Source: Whitmania pigra (lineage: Eukaryota > Annelida > Clitellata > Hirudinida > Haemopidae). From it: DNA of 64,000 nt. Shown piece after piece: positions 54,291 to 64,000 of this stretch (position 1 is the first letter of the stretch; each line of letters opens with the position of its first letter). Both the position numbers and the translations under genes were made by a program. Location: the NCBI GenBank assembly GCA_021613335.1, contig JAJTWR010000314.1, positions 1,601,001-1,665,000 of the forward strand. Direction: 5' to 3'. The notes under the pieces are model-generated. The model was not told the DNA's origin. It saw only the letters and a program-made list of their open reading frames with translations, and did no database searches.

Positions 54291-55221
54291 AATAAAAAAT
54301 TAATTAATATTTTGTCGCCAGGGTTACAACAGTACTTATCTCAATTAACTAGTTAACAATTAATCATTAGCTCCCCGTTAATGACGATATGAAGGTTGTG
54401 CAAAATCATGGAATTCTAGATATCCATATGAGAAAGCAATCTCTTTAAATCTTAAATTTCATTGATGAATGGTAATATCATTTGTCCAGGTGTGCGATAG
54501 ATTAATGAACTGTAAAAGTTTTTTCGAGAGTTGCACTTGAGGCGAATGTTTTCAAATCCAGGAAACCGCTGTTGTTAAGTCTCACAATCTATTTTAAGAC
54601 GAATTTCTTTGACCTAAATACATAAAGAGAAAAAATTGGTCAAGCTTTCTTCAGCGAAACAGGATTTTCATTCTTTGAATAACCCAGTACAAATTTAATA
54701 ACGATTAACTACGCCGCTAGTGTCGACCTTGTCCGGTTGAACTCGATGGTTTGAAAGCTGATGAACTTTGTGCAGGTGTTCCTCAGTGCAAAATATCCAC
54801 ATTCAAAATGCACAATGCGTAGTCAATAATCACTGATTATTCCGATATTTAAGCTTTCATTGAAAATTTATTGTACACAGTCAATAAACACAAATTATTT
54901 CGTTATTTATGCTTTTAGTCATTAGTGACCGGTACTATACGTTTCAGAGACATGACTTATCTATACATATTCCGGGTTTACCTGTTTATACAAATGATAA
55001 ATGGTACTTAAAGTCATTTTAAGTTAACATTATATCGTAAAAGTAGATATTATGAGTTAATTAAATAATAAAATAATAATATTATCCATTGGTTTTATTG
55101 CAGTTAGCACTGGAGGCTCACCAACTCTTTTAAGGATTAGTTTAAAGTTGAATGTTAAAAATAGAAATAAAGGTACAACGAAATGCATTAATGTAATTAA
55201 ATACATGTTTATTGAATTTGT
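54291..55221. other. No gene confirmed
   Basis: AT-rich. A possible small exon follows 'tttattgcag' at ~55104, just upstream of the protease exons, but could not be tied to them. A 53700-53760 GAC-rich patch lies in cassette C. Confidence 0.4.
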
Positions 55222-55233
55222 AAATGAATTTGC

Positions 55234-56660
55234 AGATTCTCAGATATGTACCACCGCCGCTTGCAACAACACCGGTAGGTTATAGACAAATCGATAATTA
55301 AAACCAGTAAACAAAATCAGTTTAATTTTTGTGACTATGCTTAGCCATAATTTTTTTTTCAATTTGAAAATTGTAACGAAGTCAGCTGAAGTGTTGCTCA
55401 AGTATACGGACCTCGAAGTAGACCCATGCAAAGATTTCTATCAATTTACCTGTGAAAACATCATTAAAGAAATACCACCTGGCAGGATATTTGTCGGTGC
55501 AATCGCGAATATTATGGAGGATTTTAGGCAGAACATAAAAGGTTGTACAATTCATATTGTCAAATAATTTTTTTTTACAAATAACAATAAGTTGCAAATA
55601 CTATTTTATCGATGTTAGGTTTTTTGGAAGAACCACCCAGTGAGGCTAAATGTAACTTTGAGAAACAAACAAAAATGTCGTTTCAAGCGTGCGTTGATAC
55701 AAGTAAACAGTTTTTTGTTATTATTAAAGATTTTTATTAATTTCTTGTTTAACTGATGAAATGTTGGTTATTCAGTTGCCATCGAAAATGGCGGCGTTAA
55801 AGCCGTAAAGGAAGTTTTGGAGAAATTTGGCGGCTGGCCTTTAGTGGAAGGAGATAAGTGGAAAGAAGAAGAATGCAATTTGACGACGATCGAAATTCGT
55901 CATTGAGAATTGATAAAATGATTCAATTTTCTTAATATTGTTAAATTAATTGAACATATTTTCTGGACTAACATTAAGATGCCATTCAAAATTATTTTTT
56001 TTAAATTTCGTGTGCCCATTCCCCAAATGTGTTCGTAATATAAAAAAAGAAAGTCGAAAAATTCGTATATTGAAAACTTTGACCTCGTTGAGCGATCAAT
56101 AAATATTAATATATTTAAATGAAAATTAAAACAGTTACTACATATAAAAACATCATAAAAGGAACAATTTCAGAGAGCGGGCAATTTAAAATGTTAAAAA
56201 TATTCTGAACTCATATATTAGAGGGGCACCCTAAACAGCATGTATTCAAAAATGATTTGAAAATATTTATTTGGTCAGGCTATAAACGACCGATTTACTG
56301 ATTAAACTGTTTACAGGTTCTGGATTTATTACAACGAATAAAAGATTCCTTTAGAAGATTAATAGAACAAGAAAAATGGCTTACCAAAGATTCAAAAGTT
56401 TCAATGATAGCAAAGGCTGCGTAAACTCATAATTACTATGATATAATTACACCCAATGGTAATACATTCATACAATTTTAAATAAAAAAAATGGAAGATC
56501 GCATCAGTTATCCTGATTACCTGTACGACCCAAGATTTTTTGACTATGATTTTAATGGGGTAACCACTTTATAATTTAACCTAATATTTAGTCGTCAATC
56601 AATAATTCCAAGTTTCAGTTTTGAACATTACTATAGGAGCAAAAAAGTCTTCGATAGTCT
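55234..56660 (+). pseudogene. M13 metallopeptidase (neprilysin/ECE-like), N-terminal fragment
   Basis: Exons read: 55234-~55274 'SQICTTAACNN'; ~55388-55541 'AEVLLKYTDLEVDPCKDFYQ' then 'FTCENIIKEIPPG'; ~55620-55702 'FLEEPPSEAKCNF'; ~55776-55906 'KFGGWPLVEGDKW'; then pieces near 56318 ('LLQRIKDSFRRLIEQEKWLT') and 56491 ('ISYPDYLYDP'). These are in the order of the N-terminal half of M13 zinc ectopeptidases, including the VDPCxDFY..C motif. An in-frame stop follows the GGWP exon ('EIRH*'), and no HExxH catalytic half is present: the sequence degenerates and meets an R4-like fragment at ~57100. Probably a truncated pseudogene; short read-through products cannot be excluded. Confidence 0.72.
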
Positions 56661-57099
56661 GACGATTCCCATTTAACTGGGTGGTGATAGGCGGGTATAT
56701 TTAGGCATTACATTTGATGCGGTTCCGTTAGGAGTTCAAATTAAATCCAATCGCAATAGTTTATAGCATATTATTGCTGGCATCAATTCTTTAAAATTTA
56801 GATTTAGATCAAATCGCTGAATAGGTTGATTTTAGCGGCCAGTCCTTCCTGGAAATGTTTCTTACTCTCAATATGCTGAAAGTTAGAGAATCATTGAAAT
56901 TAATGAATAAGCGAGACCCGTTAGTCACTCTGTTATTATTTATAAAATAAAAGACCTAGTAAAAGCTTTTAATAAAATGCTATAATTATTAATTTAATGA
57001 TTTTATGCAAAGGAGTTTAAATTTCTGAGGCATTGGAAGTACCATGGGAAATGAGATAACACACGCATTAGGCGCTATCGGTCCTCCAATTTATTAATG
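56661..57099. other. No gene seen
   Basis: AT-rich sequence between the protease remnant and the R4-like fragment. Confidence 0.45.
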
Positions 57100-57930
57100 C
57101 CAATATTGATCATGTTAATAACTGTAGCGTATATTCAACGATGCAAGTAATAAAGTTGTTCTTAATGGTGTCATTAGAGAACTGTGGGAAGGAGAAACAA
57201 GAGACAACTTCTTAAAAAGATCTGAATGCGTCATTAATCAGTTCGACGGAATCCCGACACCGGCAAACAGAAGTTAATGAATGGATCTATGCGACCGCGG
57301 CTGTGATTGCAGGAGAAAGACCTGAAATCAGAAATGGTACACAACGATTAGAGATGCCGAAATGGAAGATCAGAATAAATGAAGCTATTAACAAATACAG
57401 AAAAGAAATGGCCATTTTAAATCAATTCAAAAAAGGCAAATCCAGTCAAAAAGTCCAAAGAAAGCTGACGGACATATGTAAAAATCAAACATGGGTCTGA
57501 ATCAAATCGATGAGCTTGAGAATAACATCAGAATGAAATTGCAAGCCAAGGCACAGAGATTAAGAAGATACAGCAAACGTAGTACACAATACCAACAAAA
57601 TAGATTGTTCAACGAGATTTTATAGAGAAACCAATAAGTGTCAGATTCGAGTGCAGAAACCACCAGATCCCGTGGAAATGGAAAAGTTTTGGAAAGAAAT
57701 ACTGGTAAAGGAAGTCAGACACAATTACCAGGCGGAGTGGATTCGAAAAGAAGAATTGGCCCAAGAAAATTTGCGGGCAGATACATGGAAAGATATAGAC
57801 GAATTGGAACTGAAGAAAACAATTGCAGGTGCACAAAATTGGAAGTCCTCATGTATAGATAAGGTACAAAACTTCTGGTTGAAATATTTGGTATCGCTTC
57901 ACGGTCGACTAGTGAGTGGGTACAACGATT
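57100..57930 (+). mobile_element. R4-like non-LTR fragment, degenerate
   Basis: Frames 'AAVIAGERPEIRNG' then 'MPKWKIRINEAINKYRKEM', 'LQAKAQRLRRYSKR' and 'QNWKSSCIDKVQNFWLKYL' parallel residues of the element at 45795-47100, in the same order but split by at least three frameshifts and stops. It is a related but different copy, not a duplicate. Homology ends at ~57930, before the RT core. Confidence 0.82.
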
Positions 57931-58079
57931 TCATTTCCAGCTGGATCCACTCAATTTCCTGCCTGATCAGCAACTCCGTTAACTCCTTCTTCTGCCTAAG
58001 GTTGGGATTTAATCGGCCAATTAATTACGTATGAGCTAATTAAATACTCTAAGTTATGCGCATAACAAGTACTTTTAGG
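57931..58079. other. No feature seen
   Basis: Short unassigned sequence between the R4-like and hAT fragments. Confidence 0.35.
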
Positions 58080-58446
58080 ACCTTTATTGATCAGAAATAT
58101 TATTCTTCAATACAATGTTAATACAAGTATAGGTAACAACACTGACTATTCAGCGTAACAGTCATTACAACAAATATTTTGAAACACTGCTTCTTTTAAA
58201 GAAGAATAAACAATTTTATTGATAAATATTAATTCAGTTATACTTGTATTAACATTGTTTTAAAGATAACGAATATTATTTCTGATCAATAAAGGTCCCA
58301 AAAATATAGTTACACTTAAAAAATACTTGTACTTATACTTAAGTACATTCAAAAATACTTGTACCTGTACTTTTAAGGGCCTTCAGCCCCACGTACTTTG
58401 TGCTTATATTTAAGTAAATTTTTTAGAGTACTTATGGCAACACTGA
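58080..58446 (+). mobile_element. Inverted hAT fragment with internal palindrome
   Basis: Reverse complement of the 37200-37430 hAT end: it finishes '...atggcaacactg' (TIR) at 58446 and has the 'tacttgtacttatactt' subterminal repeats. The stretch 58080-58140 is repeated in reverse at 58215-58300 ('cctttattgatcagaaat'), making a fold-back. No coding capacity. Confidence 0.78.
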
Positions 58447-58449
58447 CCC

Positions 58450-58545
58450 TTTGGGCTTATTTGAATTTATTTGCTTTCCCTTTTTGCTTTTTCTGTATAT
58501 ATAACGGCTTGGTTGCTTGTTTGATTCAATAAACTCATAAACAAA
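58450..58545. repeat. Inverted copy of 36600-36715
   Basis: 'cttatttgaatttatttgc' and 'ttgattcaataaactcataaa' are the reverse complement of sequence 600 bp left of the hAT fragment at 37200. In cassette B they lie directly beside the hAT end. Confidence 0.75.
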
Positions 58546-58860
58546 AAAAAATTATTTCATGCTCAAAATATCCTAGCTACGCCTCTGTCCATCATGCAAT
58601 GGAGCCTATGAGAATCATTTTCGTGTTAAACATTATGGTAGTTCCTCCCACATGAATATCAAGTCTTACAAACAGCCTAACAACAGCAACCATGTCTGTA
58701 TATATAATGTGCAATTACAGATTCTATAGGAAAATCAATCCTAAGATAGAAGAATTGAGAAAATAAAACGCTTTTTTCTGCTAAATCAAAAATTTATTTC
58801 CCAATTAGTTATCACATTTTCTCTGAGGAATATTTCAAAATATAATTTAAAATTAAACCC

Positions 58861-60225
58861 ATGGAATTTTTCAAGATATTCGTGGCATTATGTTTAATTG
58901 TCACAGCATTATGTTTCCATGATTCATTTATATTTCGTAGAAATTCAGAATGCAATGGCCAAATACGATGTGCCGTGAACGTACCCAGTTTTACTGCAAT
59001 TGGAAGCTTAATCAACTGTGCACGTCTCTGCAAATCACTGAGAAACTGCACAGGCTTCAATTATTTGGTGAACACATCGACATGCCAGCTGTTTGACATA
59101 TTTCCTCTCAAGATAGCTCACCAACCAAATTGCAGTAACTACCAGGTAACTACTTCTCTATTCCAATACTTAATTAACATGACCTCGACTTAATGTTTGT
59201 GGATTTTGCAGCCACTTTCAATGCCATCAGGTAACTATGTTGACTTTTTAATATGTAATTTTCATCTTTGCTTACTCTAGTAGTAAAATAACCCGGGGGT
59301 CTTCAAATTAGTAAGTTAACTGACAAGTTTAATGAGTACATATAAACGAGCCGAGTAGATCTATGGGATTTGTTGTATCTACTATTTGTGGAGTTGTGGA
59401 ATATTTTGATCTTATTAAATGCCATGGAGCTTCCTCATGATGATTCTAGAAATAATGAATAATAAATTTCATAAAATACATTTAATTAAAAAATTGAATT
59501 AATGTGCTGCCGCCAAGGTTACAATAGTACAATAATAAACGATCTGGTTTCATTTAAATAATGTGTGATAAAACCAAGCAATAAATTTTTTATATGCGTG
59601 TTCAGTCAACCTTGCACTATATGGACCAACTAGTCAAAGTTCAACATATATCGAAAATGGCATCGCCATGTCCTCGAGGCTGGCAGTGGACGGTTTACTG
59701 AGTACCAAATTACTTGATGGACAATGCAGTCACACGAATGAACCCGACGGAGGAGAGAACTGGTTCATGGTGGATTTAATACGATTAATGAAAGTCTGCT
59801 ATGTTCGCATTTTGACGAGAGAAACTACTAATTTGCATTGTAGGAACACGTTCACTTTATTTTAACCTTTTAAATAAATTTTGAATATAAATGCATCCAG
59901 CATCTTGTTATGTTTAAATTAAAACACTTTTCAACTGAAGTATGATTGCATTGAAAAAATAAAATATTTCTCTACATTCATAGTAATCAGATACAAGGAC
60001 CTCATCATCGGCATAACCAATGATTCATGGTTGGTGAAAAGACCAGTAAGAAACACGTATCCTCTGTGTGGAATCTACAAGGGACCTCTTGTTATGGCGT
60101 CTTGGATTCATATCAATTGTTCCACCAATAGTACTCCACCAGCAAGATACGTCATTGTTCAACAAACTCCCGCTAATTCGGGTTATGGGGGATATTTGTG
60201 CCTGTGCGAAATAGAAGTTTACTGA
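58861..60225 (+). CDS. Secreted PAN/apple-like + F-type lectin-like protein, copy B
   Basis: Exons 58861-59145, 59212-59230, 59606-59839, 59984-60225, with the same lengths and phases as copy A (259 aa). Signal peptide and Cys pattern are kept. Coding changes relative to A cluster in exon 3: 'STKLLDG' for 'STNVLDG', 'TNEPDGG' for 'TNDPDGG', 'RLMKVC' for 'RLVKVC', and 'RETTNLHC' for 'RETGYWNC'. Exon 1 has 'RRNSECNG' for 'RKSSKCNG', and exon 4 'GGYLCLC' for 'GGNLCLC'. Those in exon 3 lie where F-type lectins have ligand-contact loops, by analogy only. No stop or frameshift. Function as for copy A. Confidence 0.8.
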
Positions 60226-60591
60226 AAGTTTTGAAACCCTAATATGAATTTCATAATATTAACGTTAAGTTAATCATTTTCTTTGCTAACTTTTTACACT
60301 ATTTAATCACCCGGTAGATTTGAAATGTTTCTTATTAACATGAAGATATGCTATCTTTAAGGAATTAAATATGAATGCTTCTTTTATTTATTTGTAATTT
60401 GTTATTTCTGTAATATCATCAAGAATCTACAATATTGTTTAAAGTGACCATTGATATTGTTTTCAATTTGAAATTAGAAATAAATCAATTTTGAGATTTC
60501 CAATTGTTCTACTACCTTTTTCAAAGATCAAAATCAGATTGGCTATAAATATGAACAAAAACAACAAAGAAGTTGATAAATTCTATTAAAT

Positions 60592-60644
<53 letters not shown>

Positions 60645-61580
60645 GGCGTGACTACATAAATATCGGCAACAACAGCTGTGCGTACATCACACAGTGACAG
60701 AGCAACAGTGTTGACAACAAGAGACATTCATAAGATTGCTTTTATTGATTTCATAACAAAACCAAATCCGATGTATTATTTCTTGTCACGAAACATCTGC
60801 TGTTGCTTCTGCAACGACAACAACAAAATCTGACTTGGTACATAGAAATCTAGTCTGGATGTTTAGTGGCATTGGTCACGCAAATTGAGCATAAACAATT
60901 TTTAGTGAAAATTTCTATTTTTTTTATTGTTATTATATTTTTAATACTACTGTTATTATTTTTAGTATTATCTATATATATATAAAGCAATGATCGTATG
61001 TTTGTTTACAAGTATATTTCTTTTACAAATTTTTGTTTCTGAACTAATTTGATTGAAACTTGAAACACTTGCTTATGTTGACAAAGGGGTCAGTTTAGTT
61101 TACTTTGCAAAACAATCGATGTATTTATTTGTTTAAAGTCCGTCGCATAATTAGGATGATTTGGACTTGATAGTTAGTTATGTAAAAATAATGATATGTA
61201 TTAGTGTAATAATTTCACCCAATCTTTTTTAAAATAAAAGAAATACAGGGTAAAAGTATATTCTGATAATTATTTTTATAAAGTATAAAATTATATAAAA
61301 TTTTTATAAATAAGATTAAAAGATGAAATAATGAAAATGCAGCTCACAACACTTGTCAATAAAACAGACAAAGGGAAGCTCGCACCACTTTGTAAACTGA
61401 AATTGGTTAATTTTTGAATAATTTAAAATTACATATTCAATAATAAATTGCATAGTTTATAAATTTGTTACTAGATTGCAGGAATATAGTAAGTTATTTC
61501 AAATCCAGGCAGAGCCTCAGAAACTATTTAAAAACAATGTAACTATTTTAACAAATTTTAAAACTTTTAAAACGACGTCA
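60226..61580. other. Intergenic between lectin B and peptide B
   Basis: Same content as 39622-40980, including the (AAT)n tract at 60593-60642. Nearly base-for-base the same as cassette A. Confidence 0.4.
60593..60642. repeat. (AAT)n microsatellite, cassette B
   Basis: Slightly shorter than in cassette A; same flanks. Confidence 0.97.
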
Positions 61581-61655
61581 TCGCATGTTAGTAAAATTCT
61601 ATCTAATTTTAGAATAATTATAATAAAAATATATAACGTGGAGAACCAATAACCA

Positions 61656-61712
61656 ACCCATGACGCACGCTAGCATCAGGATTGCAAGCAGGAAAACACA
61701 GGCAGTCTTCAT
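61656..61712 (-). CDS. Small secreted-peptide gene, first coding exon, copy B
   Basis: ATG at 61712, identical signal peptide and donor to copy A. It is convergent with lectin B across about 1.4 kb. Later exons unresolved. Confidence 0.5.
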
Positions 61713-62463
61713 CTTTGGAGATGTCTGAGCGTCAGTGATGGTTGTCCTTATATTCAGTTGGCACACAATTGGACAGCCTACAACTAATAAATTGAAATTA
61801 AATAACACATAAATATTTACGTTGCTTGGCGAATGTAAAAAAAGATGCATATCTTTGTTCACTGACATAAACAAATGACAACATTAATAATAACAAGGAT
61901 GATGAATTCGACGACGACGACGACGATGATGGTGATATTCAATAGGCACACAATGGTTACTTTACATCTGCTAAATTGAAACTAAATGACACATAAATAA
62001 TTTGGTTTCTTGGCGAACATAGAAAGAAGATGCAGGTCTCTCTTCATTGTTGTCTTCTCTGACATTAAAATGACGATGAAGATGAGGAAGAAGAGGAGTG
62101 CAATGATAAAAAGGTTTCGCTAATTTTAGAATTTTTTTCGTACTAGATAACACGACGGACGCCCTATTGCTTGTTCATTTATCCAAGTAATTCTTTTTCT
62201 TAAACTCAAAAACAAATATTGTAATAGGCGACAGGGCTTAATTTATGAAGTTGGATTTAACCAGTAAATATTCAGTTAACAAGCGGTTGCATTACCTGTA
62301 CAAACCACACTTATGTAATTCCTGTTATCTGTTATTGAGCATTATTCTAGAATTCATGGGATCTGAGGTGAGAGTTTAAGATTTGGTGTGAAATGGTATA
62401 ACCTTAACATTTACTGTGTAATATTTTGTTTAGAAAGATTCCAAATGCAACAATAATATAATA
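61713..62463. other. Right flank of cassette B; no gene
   Basis: Contains a (GAC)n-like patch (61908-61930) and an AT-rich flank shared with cassette C (53690-54285). No coding evidence. Confidence 0.45.
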
Positions 62464-62564
62464 TGTTGTGTCCGCAACAGTGGAACAACAGTGGCGCAGT
62501 CGACAGTCGACAATACTAGCTTTCTGAATTGTTCTAAGTCGTTGTCGTTGAAGTTTTTTTCAAT

Positions 62565-63401
62565 ATGGCGGAATTAAAAGATATCGTCAAAGTGTTTGGA
62601 GAGATGATGGCCAAACAACAAAGCGAAATGGCCAAACAACAGAACGACATGGCCAAAATGTTTCAAGCATTACTTCAAACGGTCCAGTCGACTCCACCTC
62701 CAAAGTTTGAGTCGTTTCAACCCGAAAAAGAACTGTTCAAAGACTACATAAAGAGATTTGAAACACACATGTTGGTGAATTCAATTCCACAGGCCAAAGC
62801 TGCACAAGTTTTTCTAAGTAACCAGACTGCAGACATTTACAAAACCCTGGAAACTGTTGCTTCACAGATGTCCCCTCCTCGTAATGTCAACGAACTTTTA
62901 TTTGAACAAATTATGACTTATATGGAGTCAACTTTCAGCCCAACTACATTCCTGGTAAGAGAGAGGTACAAGTTTTGGACAAACTGCAAAAGGAAACCAG
63001 GTGAGTCAATTCATGAACTGGCGAATAGAATAAGACAGGCAGCTGTTACTTGTGACTTTGCAAACATTAGCAATCCTCTGGACGAATCTCTACGAACTAA
63101 TTTCGTATGCAATGTTCAAAATGAAGCGGTGCTCAAAACTCTATTCAGAATTCCAGAAAATGAGCTCAATTTTGAAAAAGCTGTGGGAATTGCTGCCGAA
63201 ATTGAAGGTGCAGCATTAGTGGCTAAAAATACAGTGTATGGAGAAATGAGTTTACAAGCAGACACTGTCCAGGTAGTGCATTCAAAAAGTTCAAGTTATG
63301 ACAAGCAAAGCAAACCCAAAGAGATATTCAAACAAAAAAACATTCAAGAAGTCAAACGAACCTCATTCCAATTCAAGCTTAACTTGTCACAGATATGGTA
63401 A
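62565..63401 (+). pseudogene. Gypsy element 2 gag, frameshifted before the zinc knuckles
   Basis: 278 codons from MAELKDIVKVF. It has a repeated 'MAKQQ' stretch and gag blocks parallel to element 1 ('FVCNVQNEAVLKTLFRIPEN' against 'FVCSVDNEAVLKSLFKIPDD'). The frame ends at a TAA just after 63398. The zinc knuckles continue in the +1 frame, so a frameshift lies near 63360. In the first knuckle the second Cys is Tyr (C-H-R-Y). Confidence 0.88.
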
Positions 63402-64000
63402 AAAAGGACACTGGGCAAAAGATTGTTTCTGCAAAAACATGAAATGCTTAGAGTGTGGAAAATCTGGCCACCTTAAAAAAGCCTGTTTTTCTGCAAAGTT
63501 TAAGAGAGATGTGTCCTACATCAGAACCATCCAAGGACCAGACTCATTGAAACAAGAGATCAGATTTGGGAATTCCTCCGAAACATTTGAAATTGACAGC
63601 GGTGCTGGAGATAATTTCTGTGATGTCAAAGTCTGGAAAAGGTTGGGCTCTCCTAAACTGACACCTGCAAAGAAACTTTACCACTCTGCTACAGGAAATA
63701 GAATTTTGATTAGAGGAGTTTTCACTACTCAGGCTGCAACTTCAAACGATTCGACCTGGAAGCCAATTACAATTAATGTTACGAACATCGAGGGTCTGAA
63801 TCTGATTGGCCGAACATCAATTGAACAACTACAAATTGATGTAAACAAACTTTTGAAGGAAGTAAATTTAGTTTCAACAAAGTCAACGTCATCAATGACA
63901 CGAGAATGTCCTTCGTGCCAAGAACACCAAGACAGCCCTCCAAAAGAACCAAACATTTCTTGGACTGTTCCAGATAAGCCATGGAGCCGTATCCACCTTG
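63380..64000 (+). pseudogene. Gypsy element 2 protease joined to integrase N-terminus (RT absent)
   Basis: After the knuckles ('CLECGKSGHLKKAC' intact) the protease DSGA motif is at ~63597 ('FEIDSGAGDNFC'). It is followed by 'LNLIGRTSIEQLQIDV', as in element 1. At about 63890 the frame passes directly to 'ECPSCQEHQDSPPKEPN' and 'KPWSRIHL', the end of the integrase zinc-binding domain and the start of its core. The RT, RNase H and the His-His part of the zinc domain are missing. Open to the window edge. Confidence 0.82.

Larger units (their letters stand above)
58560..62463. repeat. Lectin/secreted-peptide cassette, copy B
   Basis: Matches cassette A (37965-41370) and, past 61960, cassette C (53770-54285). 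The right end is cut by insertion of gypsy element 2 at 62464. Very close identity to A over introns and intergenic DNA suggests recent duplication or gene conversion. Confidence 0.9.
62464..64000 (+). mobile_element. Ty3/gypsy element 2 with minimal LTR and RT deletion (runs off window)
   Basis: Starts at TGTTGTG, the same start as the LTR of element 1, precisely where cassette B stops matching cassette C. CAACA follows at 62486-62490, then one base and TGGCGCAGTCG (62492), in the position and style of a primer-binding site. The 5' LTR is therefore only about 27 bp. The coding region is related to element 1 but lacks RT and RNase H. The right end is outside the window. Confidence 0.78.

Overview
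The window is animal nuclear DNA, most likely from an invertebrate. Genes are split by short AT-rich introns with GT...AG junctions, two conserved metazoan genes are recognisable (maspardin/SPG21 and akirin), and much of the rest is transposable elements: hAT, pogo/Tigger, CR1-like and R4/Dong-like non-LTR elements, and Ty3/gypsy. No bacterial-style operons, tRNAs, rRNAs or CRISPR arrays are visible. The species cannot be fixed from sequence alone.

Region by region. 1-1.4 kb: the 3' half of an eRF1-like gene enters from the left. 1.8-20 kb: three copies of an uncharacterised minus-strand LRR-like multi-exon gene. Copies 1 and 2 lie in a ~4 kb segmental duplication (1778-5813 and 8371-12417). 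Copy 3 (12.7-19.4 kb) is older and broken: its start codon is lost, a small hAT element sits in a coding exon, and a 2.2 kb hAT element sits in an intron. 20.6-27.1 kb: a quiet stretch with SPG21 (9 exons) and a 4-exon coiled-coil protein of 573 aa. 28-32 kb: a CR1-like LINE with both ORFs intact. 32.3-32.9 kb: akirin, followed by a long (AAT)n tract. 33.4-38 kb: pogo and hAT remnants.

38-62.5 kb: a tandemly amplified cassette. Each full copy has a secreted PAN + F-type-lectin-like gene (+) converging on the first exon of a small secreted-peptide gene (-), with an (AAT)n tract between them. Copy A is 37965-41370 and copy B is 58560-62463. Copy C is 5'-truncated and split into 41371-42100 and 52581-54290. 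The ~10.5 kb separating its halves consists of a gypsy element and an R4/Dong-like element that ends in the (AAT)n tract, with a second, nearly identical CR1-like LINE inside the R4-like element. A truncated M13 (neprilysin-like) protease pseudogene and a second R4-like fragment lie between C and B. The window ends inside a second gypsy element.

How the parts relate: the conserved genes look independent. The variable parts are two locally duplicating families, the LRR-like genes and the lectin/peptide cassette, whose copies have been split or inactivated by elements. Differences between lectins A and B are mostly amino-acid-changing, which fits a fast-evolving recognition or effector role, but that role is inference.
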